In this document: positions 1 through 8,806 of the stretch, in pieces
Numbering within the stretch: the first letter of the stretch is position 1
How the letters are laid out: each line of letters opens with the position of its first letter
Source: Gemmatales bacterium
GTDB taxonomy: Bacteria > Planctomycetota > Planctomycetia > Gemmatales > Gemmataceae
DNA length: 64,000 nucleotides
NCBI GenBank assembly: GCA_026004675.1
Contig: BPJP01000003.1
Span: 62,001 to 126,000, forward strand
Direction of reading: 5' to 3'
Made by a program: the position numbers and the translations under genes
Notes under the pieces: generated by a model
What the model saw: only the letters and a program-made list of their open reading frames with translations
Told to the model about the DNA's origin: nothing
Database searches by the model: none

Positions 1-1
1 T

Positions 2-262
2 TATCGCATCGACAAAGACAAAGTTACTATTGTCATCAAGGACACCGGTCCCGGCTTCGATCCCAAGTGTTGTCCGCACGCCGCCAAAAGCGAAGACCCG
101 CTGAGTCACCTCGAAGTGCGCCAGGAACTTGGCCTGCGGGAAGGCGGTTTCGGCATTCTGATCGCCAATGGCCTGGTCGACGAATTGAAGTATAACGAGA
201 AGGGGAACGAAGTTCGGCTGGTCAAGTATGTTCAACCGAGGCAGGCCATCAAAGAAAATTAG
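2..262 (+). CDS. Anti-sigma regulatory factor-type ATPase (RsbW/SpoIIAB-like HATPase_c), 5' partial
   Basis: The frame is open from base 2 to a TAG at 260-262, so only the last 86 codons are in the window. The visible part carries the GHKL ATPase G1 box (DTGPGFDP) followed by a glycine-rich lid ending GGFGILIANGLVDEL, which is the C-terminal half of small serine-kinase anti-sigma factors. Such proteins bind ATP and hold a sigma factor or phosphorylate an anti-sigma-factor antagonist. The downstream FHA gene is on the same strand after a 130-180 bp gap and may be in the same operon. The N-box and the true start lie outside the window, so the partner cannot be inferred. Confidence 0.8.
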   Translation, partial: YRIDKDKVTIVIKDTGPGFDPKCCPHAAKSEDPLSHLEVRQELGLREGGFGILIANGLVDELKYNEKGNEVRLVKYVQPRQAIKEN

Positions 263-439
263 CGCGATTTTTCCCGCCGTCATCGAACCTGGCCTATACT
301 GCAAGAGGAGGAAAAGGTTCGGCTCGTACCTCGTATCCGTAAAGGCAAATCTTTGCAGTCGCGAGAGCCTGGCAGACATTTCCTGGGAGACGACCAATGA
401 CCACGGCAAAAAACGGCACGTCTCGACAATGAACCGGCC

Positions 440-1702
440 TTGATCGTCAAATACGGGACCTCCATGAATAAACGGATCGTTCTCCAGCGGACGGCGTTTA
501 CCATCGGCCGTTACAAAGGATGCGATCTGGAATTGTCTGCAGGCGATGTGGCACCACTGCATTGCATTCTGACACGTGGTTCAGCAGGCGTCTACATCCG
601 TGATTGCGGCAGCCGATCCGGCACCAAAGTCAATGGCGTCAAGATCAAAGACGCCCAGTTGCGCGACGGCGACATTCTGCAAGTCGGTCCGGTCAGTTTC
701 GAAGTGTCGTTACCGTGGAAGTCGCCGGCGGATACTCCGGTGTTCGATGCCAAAGACAAACAACTGGAGCGAGCACAACAGTCCCGGCGTCGGCTGGTGA
801 AGCTGGCATGGTCGCTGCGACAGCGATTGCGTCGGTCGCAGCAAGCGCCGTCGTCTGCCGATCCGGGGGTGGATACTGTGCGCACCTTGCCTTCTCATCT
901 GAAGAGGCAACACCAATTAGCCGCCGAGGAAGCTGAGCGGCTGGCACGGGAACGCGAAGAAGCGGAAAAAGCGCTCGCCCAGCGCAAGGCGGAGCTGGAC
1001 GCATTGGAAGCTCGGCTTGCCGCCGAATGCGAGGAAGCCGAACGCCTCCTTCTGGCTCGTCAGGAAGAGATCGATGCCAAACAACGCGAGTTCGAACAGG
1101 AATGCCTGGAAGCCGAGGAAGTCCTGGCCTTTCGTCAGAACGAACTCGATCGCCAGGCGCGATTTCTGAAGCAACAAGCTGCCGAATACGAAAAGCGATT
1201 CCGCGAGATCGAAGCAACCCGGCAACAGCTGGAGATGGAAAGAGCGGCGATTGCCGACGAAACCGCCGAATTGCGGCAACAAATTGCTCTCCTCGAGCAG
1301 CAAATCTCGCAAGTGCGCGTGCAGCACTCGCGAGACCGGACGGCGTATGAGCACAAACTTCGCGCCCTGACCTTGCGATTGCAGGAAGCGGAATCCGAAG
1401 TCGAGAACGCCGCTACCGTCGCCACCGAAGACTGGCACAAACTGCAAATCCGTCAGCAAGAACTCGATTGCTATGCCCGCCATCTGCGACGGATGCGCGA
1501 CGTCATGCAACAATCCGCACGCCATGGGAATCAGGAAGAAATCGAGCGACTCAAACGCAGCCATGCAGTTTTGGCCAGTGTCGTCAACGACCTCAACTAT
1601 CTCTACAATCTTGCTCGGCAGCGCCAGGAGGCCGAGTTGCAGGCTCTCGAACTGGCACTCGAACGCATCGCAGACCTGAAGCTCGACTCGTTTGATTCAT
1701 GA
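440..1702 (+). CDS. FHA domain protein with long coiled coil
   Basis: Residues about 1-92 form an FHA phosphothreonine-binding domain (TIGRYKGCDLEL, then LHCI, GSRSGTKVNG, LRDGDILQVG). Residues about 145-400 are Glu/Arg/Gln-rich heptads predicted to be a long coiled coil. No membrane segment or signal peptide is visible, so it is probably a cytoplasmic scaffold that reads phospho-Thr marks. The start is uncertain. TTG at 440 is the first start in frame and ATG at 464 would cut into the first FHA strand. A better candidate is ATG at 397, preceded by GGGAGA at a suitable distance. That start joins the frame if one A is removed from the A6 run at 408-413, giving an N-terminus reading MTTAKTARLDNEPALIVKYG. 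Confidence 0.8.
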   Translation: MIVKYGTSMNKRIVLQRTAFTIGRYKGCDLELSAGDVAPLHCILTRGSAGVYIRDCGSRSGTKVNGVKIKDAQLRDGDILQVGPVSFEVSLPWKSPADTPVFDAKDKQLERAQQSRRRLVKLAWSLRQRLRRSQQAPSSADPGVDTVRTLPSHLKRQHQLAAEEAERLAREREEAEKALAQRKAELDALEARLAAECEEAERLLLARQEEIDAKQREFEQECLEAEEVLAFRQNELDRQARFLKQQAAEYEKRFREIEATRQQLEMERAAIADETAELRQQIALLEQQISQVRVQHSRDRTAYEHKLRALTLRLQEAESEVENAATVATEDWHKLQIRQQELDCYARHLRRMRDVMQQSARHGNQEEIERLKRSHAVLASVVNDLNYLYNLARQRQEAELQALELALERIADLKLDSFDS

Positions 1703-1796
1703 TCGGCGACGCGCATGGCAACAAAAAGGAGCGCTGCTCGCCAGTTCGAAGCGCTGGCCAGAATTCGCAAGCACCGTCCTTTTGTTTGGAATCTAC

Positions 1797-2732
1797 ATGC
1801 AATCCGCCTTGCTGATTGTCGGGCACGGCAGTCGTGACCCCGATGGGACACGCGAGTTTCTGCAGCTGGTCGAATTGCTCCGCCAGCGCCAACCCGATCG
1901 GATCATCGAACCGGGTTTTTTGGAATTCGCCCATCCGATCATCGCGGCCGGTATCGACCGTTGCATCGAACGAGGTGCGAAGAGCATCACTGTTTTGCCG
2001 GGGATGCTGACGGCGGCTGGCCATACGAAAAACGACATCCCCAGTGAGATTCACGAAGCGGCGCAGCGCTATCCCGACGTTGAATTTCGCTACGGGCGTC
2101 ATCTGCACACCCACGCCAAACTGATCGAATTGTGCCAACTCCGCCTGGAACAAGCGGAACGTTCGGCGAAACCGATCCCACGCTCGGAAACTCTTTTGTT
2201 GCTCGTCGGCCGAGGCAGCAGCGATCCCGATGCCAACGCGGATGTTCTGAAAATCGCCCGCATGCTGTGTGAGGGAATGGGTTACGGCTGGCCAGCCGTC
2301 GCTTATATCGGCGTCACGACGCCTTTACTCGACGACGCTCTGCGACGCTGCGGCCAGTTCGGCTTCCGCCGCATCATTGTCTTTTCGTATTTTCTTTTTA
2401 CCGGCGTGCTCGAAAAGCGCATTCGCCGAACCACGGAGGAATTCGCCCAAGCGCAGGCGGCTTTAGACGTCGTTTACGCAGGCTACCTGAACGCGCATCC
2501 CTATTTAGCCGACGCCTTTGCCGACCGCGCTGACGAAGCGATTCACGGCGAACCGAATATGAATTGCGCGTTGTGCAAGTATCGCGTCCGGCTGCCGGGC
2601 TTTGAACATCAAGTCGGTGAACCGCAGGTGGGCCACCATCACCATGTCCGCGGTGCCGGCCAGCACACGCACCACCACCATCATCACGACCATGATCATG
2701 ACCATCATCATGAGCATGACCACAGGCACTAA
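1797..2732 (+). CDS. cbiX: Sirohydrochlorin (cobalto)chelatase CbiX with His-rich tail
   Basis: A two-domain class II chelatase of 311 residues that inserts Co2+ (or another divalent metal) into sirohydrochlorin in cobalamin/sirohaem synthesis. The N-terminal half starts LLIVGHGSRDP with the metal-binding His. The second half repeats the fold starting LLLVGRGSSDP, where the His is replaced by Arg. The motif NCALCKYRVRLPGFE near residue 255 is typical of long CbiX proteins. The last 35 residues are a His/Asp-rich tail, as in other long CbiX forms, thought to bind or store metal. ATG at 1797 was chosen because the chelatase domain begins directly after it; the longer frame from 1692 overlaps the FHA gene and adds unconserved residues. 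Confidence 0.92.
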   Translation: MQSALLIVGHGSRDPDGTREFLQLVELLRQRQPDRIIEPGFLEFAHPIIAAGIDRCIERGAKSITVLPGMLTAAGHTKNDIPSEIHEAAQRYPDVEFRYGRHLHTHAKLIELCQLRLEQAERSAKPIPRSETLLLLVGRGSSDPDANADVLKIARMLCEGMGYGWPAVAYIGVTTPLLDDALRRCGQFGFRRIIVFSYFLFTGVLEKRIRRTTEEFAQAQAALDVVYAGYLNAHPYLADAFADRADEAIHGEPNMNCALCKYRVRLPGFEHQVGEPQVGHHHHVRGAGQHTHHHHHHDHDHDHHHEHDHRH

Positions 2733-2792
2733 GCATTTGGCCGCGTCGAGGGACGTGAGCGACTCGATGGCAACCCCAGCGACGTTTCTTCG

Positions 2793-3501
2793 TTAGTTGG
2801 CGGCCAGCCGCTGACGGCATTCGTCCAGGATCGCCTTGGTCGCGGTAGCTCCGACGCGCGTCACGCCCAGCGCCCTCACCGCCAATAGGCGATCCAGCGT
2901 GCGAACGCCACCTGCTGCCTTTACCTGAACCGAAGGAGGCGACGCTCGCCGCATCAATTTCAAATCCTCATCGTCCGAGCCGGACGAGCCATAGCCCGTC
3001 GACGTCTTGACAAAGTCAGCCCCTACTTCTCCGCAGATCCGGCACAGCTGCTCCTTGTGCTCATTTTGCAAAAAGCAGTTTTCGAATATGACTTTGACGA
3101 TCGCCCTGGCAGCGTGTGCCACATCCACGACGGCGCGGATATCGTCAGCGACCGCCTTCCACTCCTTGCCCAAAACCAGGCCGATGTTGACCACCATGTC
3201 GAGTTCTCTGGCACCGTCGGCGATGGCCTGTTCCGCTTCGTAAACTTTGACCCGCGTCAGGTGTCCGCCGTGCGGGAATCCCACTGTCGTTCCCACTGCG
3301 ACCGACGAACCTGCCAGCCAGTCCGCCGCCAGGCGGACGGCAAAAGGCTTGATGCAGACCGAAGCGACGTCGTATTCGCGGGCCAGTCGGCACCCCCGCT
3401 TCCAACTCTGCCGTCGTCAATGTCGGTTGCAGCAGCGAATGGTCGATCATCTTGGCAATCTCGGCATAGGTGTAATCAGGCACAGGCTGCTCCTTTAGCA
3501 T
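2793..3501 (-). pseudogene. deoC: Deoxyribose-phosphate aldolase DeoC, split by a +1 frameshift
   Basis: Class I aldolase cleaving 2-deoxyribose 5-phosphate to glyceraldehyde 3-phosphate and acetaldehyde. The N-terminal frame (start 3501) reads MLKEQPVPDYTYAEIAKMID then HSLLQPTLTTAELEAG. The C-terminal frame carries CRLAREYDVASVCIKPF, then the Schiff-base lysine region FVKTSTGYG and VKAAGGVRTLDRL. The two frames join exactly if one base is removed from the five-C run at 3393-3397 on the plus strand. All catalytic residues are present. The gene is therefore probably intact in the organism and broken by a consensus error, although real decay cannot be excluded. It is divergent from the YTV gene. 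Confidence 0.85.
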
Positions 3502-3786
3502 GAGTCGAAAGTCGCATTCGAAAGAACTGTCAGTTTCGGCAAGCGTTTCTCGATCGCACCGGTCGAGTTCTAGCAAAGAAACCGGCGATGCCGCAAACTC
3601 CACGTGCTCATCCGATCTTTAGAAAATTACGCCGAATCGGCAACGGAATCTTTTTGCCTCCCCGCTATTATCGGGCACATTTACCACGTCGGCAAAGTTT
3701 GTCAGAAGCTGGCCGTGCCGCTTGGGCAGCTTGCAAACATGGCGCCCCCGGCCGGCACCTCTTGCCAGACCTTTTGGAGCAGGGAT

Positions 3787-5733
3787 ATGAAAGTCAAATC
3801 GGTATTGTTGGCCGTGTCTTGCCTTCTGGCTATGACATCGGCAGTCGACGCTTCCCATTGCGGCGTCTGTGCCTATCCGCAGCGCTGGTGCTGCTCGGTC
3901 CACTGCATGCCGAAAGTTCGGCAGCGCATTTGCTACCGCACCATCGTCGAAAACCGCTCGTGCCTCTGCTACCGCCACGTCTATCAGACCGTGCTGAAAA
4001 AGGAATCCTGCACGACCTGGCGGCCAGTTTTTGAACAGCATTTTCGCACCTGCCGATATACGACTTACAAACCCGTATGCGAAGAATTCTGCGTTCCGCA
4101 TCGCTATACCGTTTACCGGCCAGTCCGCGAAGTGCACTTCCGCGATTGCCTCTACACCGTCTGCAAACCCGTTTGGGAAACGTACCAGGTTCCCGTTCGC
4201 TGGACGACCTACAAACCAGTCTATCAAAAACATGTCCGCTACTGCCCGTACACGGTCTACCACCGCAAGACGCAAACCTATCAGGTACCGGTCCGCTGGA
4301 CGACATGGAAACCGGTCTACCAAAAACACGTTCGTGAATGTCCATACACGGTTTGGAAACCGGTTTGGGAAAGCTACCACGTGCCGGTGCGCTGGACGAC
4401 ATGGAAACCGGTCTACGAGAAACACGTTCACGAATGCAGGCATGTCGTGTACGAAAAGAAGTGGCAAACGTACCAGGTGCCGGTCCGCTGGACGACGTAC
4501 AAACCGGTCTACCAAAAACACGTGATCGAGAAGCCGTACACGGTTTACGAGCCGGTGTACGAACCCTATCAGGTTCCGGTCAGTTGGTGCACGTATCATC
4601 CGGTCTATGAAAAGCACACGATGCAAGTGCCGGTGGTCTGTTATCGCACGGTGCTCGAACCTTGCAAACGGCTGGTGACGACGTATTCGTGCAAACCGGT
4701 CTGGACGACGAGGCGTTACAAAGTGTGCACGGGATCGTGGCAGGTCGAAAAGCACTACTGCCCAGGTCCAGTTGTGCAGAAATGCTGTCGGCTGCCCGGC
4801 TCGTGGAAGTTCGATCCGTGCTCCTGCACGCTTCGTTATTGCCCCGGGCAAGTCGTCCATTACGCAGTTCAATGTCCGGGGAGATGGGTCTGTCGGCGCG
4901 TGTGGGTGCCGCGGGAAGAATGGCGTACCGAGCGCTGCTGCCATTACGTTTTGCAAAAGCATTGCCAGGAAGTGACGGATTATGTTTGCAAGACGGTCCC
5001 ATATACAGTAATGAAGCCGGTCTGTTACACGACGTGCAGGCTCGTGGCGAAACGGCATTGCCGGATGGTGACGAAATGGCGTTGCCGGCTGCAAGCGGAA
5101 ACGAGAGTGCAAAAATGCTGCTACACGACTTGTCGCATGGTGCCGCAGCATCATTGCCGAATGGTGACGCACCACCGCTGCTATCTGGTGCCGCGAGTCT
5201 GTGTTCGGCGGATTCCGTATACGGTGTGCAAGATGGTCCCCGAACAGCATTGCCGGATGGTGACGAAATGGCGTTGCCGGATGCAGCCGGAAACCCGAGT
5301 CAAGAAATACTGCTACACGACGTGCCGGATGGTGCCGCAGCATCATTGCCGAATGGTAACGTGCCGTCGCTGCTATGTGGTGCCGGAAGTGAAATGCCGC
5401 AAGTACGTGTACACGACGTGCAAACTGGTCGCCGAGCATCATTGCCGGATGAAAACATGCTGTCGCTGCCGGCTGGTTCGAGAAGTTCACGTCCGGCGAG
5501 TCCCCTACACTGTCTGCAAGCTGGTTCCGGAAGTCAAATGCACGATGGTGAAATGCCGGCGCTACAAGCTCGTGGCACAAGAGCATGTTTGCCGGATTCC
5601 GTATACCACTTGCCGGATGGTGCCGCAGACGTGCTGCCGTTGGGTGCCGTACACGATTTGCAAACTGGAGCCGTATTGCCTGACGTACAAGATTTGTCGG
5701 CGGATTCCGATCGTCGTGTCCGAATGCGAATAG
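3787..5733 (+). CDS. Exported Cys-rich YTV-repeat surface protein
   Basis: A 648-residue protein with an N-terminal signal peptide (MKVKSVLLAVSCLLAMTSAV, then DASHC). ATG 3787 has GGAGCAGGG upstream. The rest is built from about 32-residue repeats of two kinds. Residues about 135-285 repeat PVRWTTYKPVYQKHV...PYTVY. Residues about 415-640 repeat YTTCRMVPQHHCRMVT...CRC. Cysteine, tyrosine, valine and arginine dominate; in the second block about one residue in seven is Cys. This matches the planctomycete YTV repeat family, whose members have been associated with the proteinaceous cell wall and with Cys-rich disulfide networks. A structural cell-envelope role is inferred. The gene is monocistronic, with deoC divergent and the next gene convergent. 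Confidence 0.88.
   Translation: MKVKSVLLAVSCLLAMTSAVDASHCGVCAYPQRWCCSVHCMPKVRQRICYRTIVENRSCLCYRHVYQTVLKKESCTTWRPVFEQHFRTCRYTTYKPVCEEFCVPHRYTVYRPVREVHFRDCLYTVCKPVWETYQVPVRWTTYKPVYQKHVRYCPYTVYHRKTQTYQVPVRWTTWKPVYQKHVRECPYTVWKPVWESYHVPVRWTTWKPVYEKHVHECRHVVYEKKWQTYQVPVRWTTYKPVYQKHVIEKPYTVYEPVYEPYQVPVSWCTYHPVYEKHTMQVPVVCYRTVLEPCKRLVTTYSCKPVWTTRRYKVCTGSWQVEKHYCPGPVVQKCCRLPGSWKFDPCSCTLRYCPGQVVHYAVQCPGRWVCRRVWVPREEWRTERCCHYVLQKHCQEVTDYVCKTVPYTVMKPVCYTTCRLVAKRHCRMVTKWRCRLQAETRVQKCCYTTCRMVPQHHCRMVTHHRCYLVPRVCVRRIPYTVCKMVPEQHCRMVTKWRCRMQPETRVKKYCYTTCRMVPQHHCRMVTCRRCYVVPEVKCRKYVYTTCKLVAEHHCRMKTCCRCRLVREVHVRRVPYTVCKLVPEVKCTMVKCRRYKLVAQEHVCRIPYTTCRMVPQTCCRWVPYTICKLEPYCLTYKICRRIPIVVSECE
4190..4630 (+). repeat. 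In-gene tandem repeats, about 96 bp period (YTV block 1)
   Basis: About five tandem copies of a roughly 96-bp unit encoding PVRWTTYKPVYQKHV followed by PYTVY and a variable hinge. Copies differ by scattered substitutions. The period of 32 codons is conserved, so length change by recombination would keep the reading frame. Confidence 0.8.
5010..5660 (+). repeat. In-gene tandem repeats, about 96 bp period (Cys-rich block 2)
   Basis: Imperfect tandem units encoding YTTCRMVPQHHCRMVT then RCRL/RCYV and a YTVCK-type start of the next unit. The spacing is again about 32 codons, with shorter units at the end. Near-identical stretches, such as the unit starting near 5110 and that near 5320, indicate recent duplication within the gene. 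Confidence 0.75.
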
Positions 5734-5860
5734 CGGCTCGACGTCGATACGGCCGGGCGCAACGCCCGCCCAACAGATCAAAAGCTATCGTATTCGTGTT
5801 GAATCGGTTGAAGTACGGGCGTGTCTCGGCCGGCATTCGTGTGTAGAAAATAGGTGCCGA

Positions 5861-6946
5861 TCAGGCGGCGGCCGAATCGATGGGATGGAACAAGACGCCG
5901 AGCGGCCGAGGCAAGTCGTTCGGTCCGACCGGCCCATCGGCGGTCCCGTTCCAGGCGTGCTGGCGAATCGACTCGAGGATGGTTTCGGCGAGTGCCAGAG
6001 CATCCCTGCCGTCTTCGCCGCTGACGCGAGGTCTGGTTCTGGTGCGGACGGAAGCGACGAAGTTCTCCAGTTCGCGAGTCAGCTGATCGCCGAAGTTATG
6101 ATCGCCGTGGTAGACGTCGAAATATTGTTGGAAAAGCTCGTTTTTGAGCCGGGCACGAGCAGCAGCATCTAACGTCGCGGGCTTCAACCCGCGCTCACGC
6201 AAGATCCGCGATGGCTGTACCAACGTCAGTTGGCGTTGGGCCAGATCGACGCCGGCAAAACCTTCCGGTCCCCAAACGTGCAGCGTTCTTTGCGGCGCCA
6301 AAGTCAATCGGCTGGCGGAAAGGCTGGCGACGCAGCCGTTGGCGAAATGAAGACGAGCATTGGCGACTTCTTCGTGCTCGTTGAACGGTGCCATCCCCAA
6401 GGCGTCAACCGAACGAACTGGTGCCCGGACGAGAGCCAGCACCAGGTCGAGATCGTGGATCATCAAATCCATGACGCAGCCAATGTCGATGGATCGCCCG
6501 GTGAAATGGCCGTAACGTCGGCACTCGATGAACTTGGGCTGCAAGGGGAGTTTCATCAGTTCCTCGAATGCCGGATTGAAACGCTCGACATGGCCTACCT
6601 GGAGGATGAGCTGCTTCTGTTTCGCCTGTTGCACGAGTCGCTCGGCTTCGTCGAGCGTTGCCGCGATGGGCTTCTCGATCAACAGGTGCACGCCGGCATC
6701 GAGAAGCTCTGTGGCGACGACATAATGATGGCAAGTCGGTACGGCGACGACGGCGGCATCGATGTCGGCAAGGACGTCGCGGAAATGCGTCACAGCGCGA
6801 GTGCGGCAGCGGTCGGCGACCATCCTGGCTTGATCGAGCCGGCAATCGACGACAGCCGTCAACTCGACGCCGGGCATGTCCGAGAGGATGCGTGCATGTT
6901 CTTTCCCCAAATGCCCCACACCGACGACGGCCATCCTTAGTGGCAT
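5861..6946 (-). CDS. Gfo/Idh/MocA family NAD(P)-dependent oxidoreductase
   Basis: A 361-residue sugar-type dehydrogenase. The Rossmann motif VVGVGHLGKEHARIL sits at residues about 6-20, followed by the family signature LLIEKPIAATLDEAE and the C-terminal alpha/beta domain. ATG 6946 was preferred over 7015 because it has GAGGATC upstream, starts just before the Rossmann strand and avoids overlap with lpxC. It lies 22 bases downstream of lpxC on the same strand. This suggests a lipid A or nucleotide-sugar role, for example a UDP-GlcNAc 3-dehydrogenase of the GnnA type. That assignment is context inference; no partner GnnB aminotransferase is in the window. Confidence 0.85.
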   Translation of the reverse strand: MPLRMAVVGVGHLGKEHARILSDMPGVELTAVVDCRLDQARMVADRCRTRAVTHFRDVLADIDAAVVAVPTCHHYVVATELLDAGVHLLIEKPIAATLDEAERLVQQAKQKQLILQVGHVERFNPAFEELMKLPLQPKFIECRRYGHFTGRSIDIGCVMDLMIHDLDLVLALVRAPVRSVDALGMAPFNEHEEVANARLHFANGCVASLSASRLTLAPQRTLHVWGPEGFAGVDLAQRQLTLVQPSRILRERGLKPATLDAAARARLKNELFQQYFDVYHGDHNFGDQLTRELENFVASVRTRTRPRVSGEDGRDALALAETILESIRQHAWNGTADGPVGPNDLPRPLGVLFHPIDSAAA

Positions 6947-6968
6947 CTGTTTGATCCTCAATCCCGTA

Positions 6969-7850
6969 TTACGCGGCACATTGGCTATGGTTTTCGTCAT
7001 TGAGGAAGGCAGCAAGCAGCCGCACCAGCTTGATGTTCAAAGTGTGTCCGGAACGATAAGCGACGATGTGGCCGCGCAGATCACAACCGAGCAAAGCGAA
7101 ATCGCCGATAATATCGAGAATCTTGTGCCTCGCCGGTTCGTTGCCACTCCGCAATTTATTGTCGATCGGCCCCCTTTGCCCGAAAACGAGCAGGTCCGAC
7201 GGCCTGGTTCGGCTTCCCAATCCCTGCCTGCGGAGCATGTCGGCCTCTTCTTCAAGCAGGAACGTTCGGCTATCACACAATTCCTGGCAAAAAGTTTGCG
7301 GTGTGACGACCAGCGTGTGGCGCTGCGGCGGTATGGCAGCGAAGGGACCGTAATCGAGCAAATAGCTCACTTTCAGCTCGCGTTGGCTGGCAGGATGCAG
7401 AGCCAGGCAGGCTCCCTCGCCCTCGACGATCGTTTTTCGTGTGACCGTTGCGATTCGGCGAAACGCTGGTTGCAGGCGAATGCCGGCGCGAAACAGGCAT
7501 CGCGTGAACTGCCTGGCGGAACCATCCAGGCCGGGCGGCTCAACGGCGTTCAATTCGATCAGGCAATTATCGATGTGCAGCCCCGCCAGCGCCGCCAGCA
7601 CATGCTCCACCATTTCCACTCGCCCGGCCCCCTGCCCCAGGATCGTTCGCCTTTGGGTCCCCGAGACCTGCTCGACCGTTGCCGGAATGTAAACGGCGGG
7701 CTGCAAATCGGTCCGGACAAAGACCAGCCCCGTGTTGGGAGGGGCCGGGTTGAAACGCAATCGGATCGAAGCACCGGTGAGAAATCCAGTGCCTTCGATC
7801 TCGACGGCGCGGGCGAGCGTTTGTTGATTACGTTGCTCGAACTGGATCAC
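6969..7850 (-). CDS. lpxC: UDP-3-O-acyl-N-acetylglucosamine deacetylase LpxC
   Basis: Zn2+-dependent deacetylase performing the committed step of lipid A synthesis in the cytoplasm. At 293 residues it is the normal single-domain length. The metal ligands are visible: His in VEHVLAALAGLHIDN, and His/Asp in RHKILDIIGDFALLG. The catalytic His is in SGHTLN. The start is GTG 7850 with GGAAAGAG upstream. It follows the OmpH-like gene and precedes a Gfo/Idh enzyme on the same strand, a plausible outer-membrane biogenesis operon. Its presence supports a true LPS-type outer membrane in this organism. Confidence 0.95.
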   Translation of the reverse strand: MIQFEQRNQQTLARAVEIEGTGFLTGASIRLRFNPAPPNTGLVFVRTDLQPAVYIPATVEQVSGTQRRTILGQGAGRVEMVEHVLAALAGLHIDNCLIELNAVEPPGLDGSARQFTRCLFRAGIRLQPAFRRIATVTRKTIVEGEGACLALHPASQRELKVSYLLDYGPFAAIPPQRHTLVVTPQTFCQELCDSRTFLLEEEADMLRRQGLGSRTRPSDLLVFGQRGPIDNKLRSGNEPARHKILDIIGDFALLGCDLRGHIVAYRSGHTLNIKLVRLLAAFLNDENHSQCAA

Positions 7851-7865
7851 GGCTCTTTCCTTTGG

Positions 7866-7900
7866 CCCTTCTCCCCTGTCGCACCAACAGGAGAGAAGGG
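7866..7900 (-). promoter_or_regulatory. Hairpin in the ompH-lpxC intergenic region
   Basis: An inverted repeat with 14-base arms (CCCTTCTCCCCTGT and ACAGGAGAGAAGGG, one mismatch) and a 7-base loop lies between the OmpH-like gene and lpxC, ending about 16 bases before the lpxC start codon. It could be an intercistronic RNA stem that partly terminates or attenuates lpxC expression, or a copy of a dispersed palindromic repeat. No U-tract follows it on the lpxC strand, so a strong terminator is unlikely. Confidence 0.5.
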
Positions 7901-7937
7901 ATTGAAGGTTACGATTGACAACATGACCTCGCGGCGA

Positions 7938-8591
7938 TTAGCGTCTTGGCAACGGCGGAATAGCTGGTTGCGTATTGGTCGCCGACCTGCCAACGTAGTG
8001 GTTATTCAGCATCGTGTAAACGTCGGTGGTGATGTCCAAACCAGGGGCGATGTACATGGGCTGCAACGCCCCGTTCGCCATCTTCCGCTGGAAAAACTGT
8101 GGCAAGTACGCGTCTTCGTCGATGGCATCCGTGTAATGCAACACCATTTCGATGTTCCGCGATCGAGCCAGCCGCTCCACAGCGACTTGAACTTCCTTGT
8201 AGGTCTTGACCAGCAGGTCGAATTGCATCTGCCCCACTTTCTTGCGGGCTTCGTCGACTTTGTCCTGCATTTCCCGTTTCAGGTCGCGGAGTTCCTTTTC
8301 GAGTTGCTCGCGCCTTTGGGCGGAAGTGTTGGGATTGCGCAATTCATTCTGTTTGGCGGTCGCCTGGCTTTGCAGCCGATTCATTTCCGCTTCGAAAGCC
8401 GTCTGCTGTTGCCGGATGCTCTCCTGTCCGTTCTGGAACTTTTTGTAGTTCTTGAAGACTTGGCCAAGGTTGATGAGCGCCACTCTCGTTACGGGTCCTC
8501 GACTGTATTGCGGAGAACTTTGCGCCTTCGACTCGGACGCGGCCCCGAAAACCAGTGCCATCCCCGCGATCAAGCCAATACTTCTCTTCAC
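7938..8591 (-). CDS. OmpH/Skp family periplasmic chaperone-like protein
   Basis: A 217-residue exported protein. GTG 8591 is preceded by AGAGAGGAG and begins a signal peptide (KRSIGLIAGMALVFGAA, then SESKAQ). The mature part starts with the OmpH core strand RVALINLGQVFKNYKKF, then a long Gln/Glu/Arg-rich coiled coil (residues about 60-145) and a conserved tail ending near PGLDITTDVYTMLN. Skp-like proteins hold unfolded outer-membrane proteins in the periplasm. Location directly upstream of lpxC agrees with the common neighbourhood of skp and lipid A genes. Confidence 0.85.
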   Translation of the reverse strand: MKRSIGLIAGMALVFGAASESKAQSSPQYSRGPVTRVALINLGQVFKNYKKFQNGQESIRQQQTAFEAEMNRLQSQATAKQNELRNPNTSAQRREQLEKELRDLKREMQDKVDEARKKVGQMQFDLLVKTYKEVQVAVERLARSRNIEMVLHYTDAIDEDAYLPQFFQRKMANGALQPMYIAPGLDITTDVYTMLNNHYVGRSATNTQPAIPPLPRR

Positions 8592-8806
8592 CGTTCCGTT
8601 CTCCTCTCTGTCGTGCCGAGCCGAACCTTCCAGGCGAACCGGTAGGATCGACGGCAAAGGTTTTGGTGAGTCCATTCGCCCCCGATTGGTTGCTGTCTTC
8701 TAGCGAAGCTTTCGTGGAAGTTCAAGGCGAAGTGGCGCCGATCCCCCGCCTGGCTGGCCGGAAAACCAGACAAATTGGAAACCCCACGGAAAAGCCCGGC
8801 AACCCA

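Noticed and set aside
3619-5781. 720-codon open frame on the minus strand opposite the YTV gene
   Set aside because: It mirrors the repetitive, codon-biased YTV gene. It has no signal peptide, ribosome site or family motif, and the plus-strand protein has a clean signal peptide and a known repeat family.
6876-8645. 589-codon plus-strand frame opposite lpxC and the OmpH-like gene
   Set aside because: Lies antisense to three well-supported genes with catalytic motifs. Its composition is that of a reverse-strand shadow.
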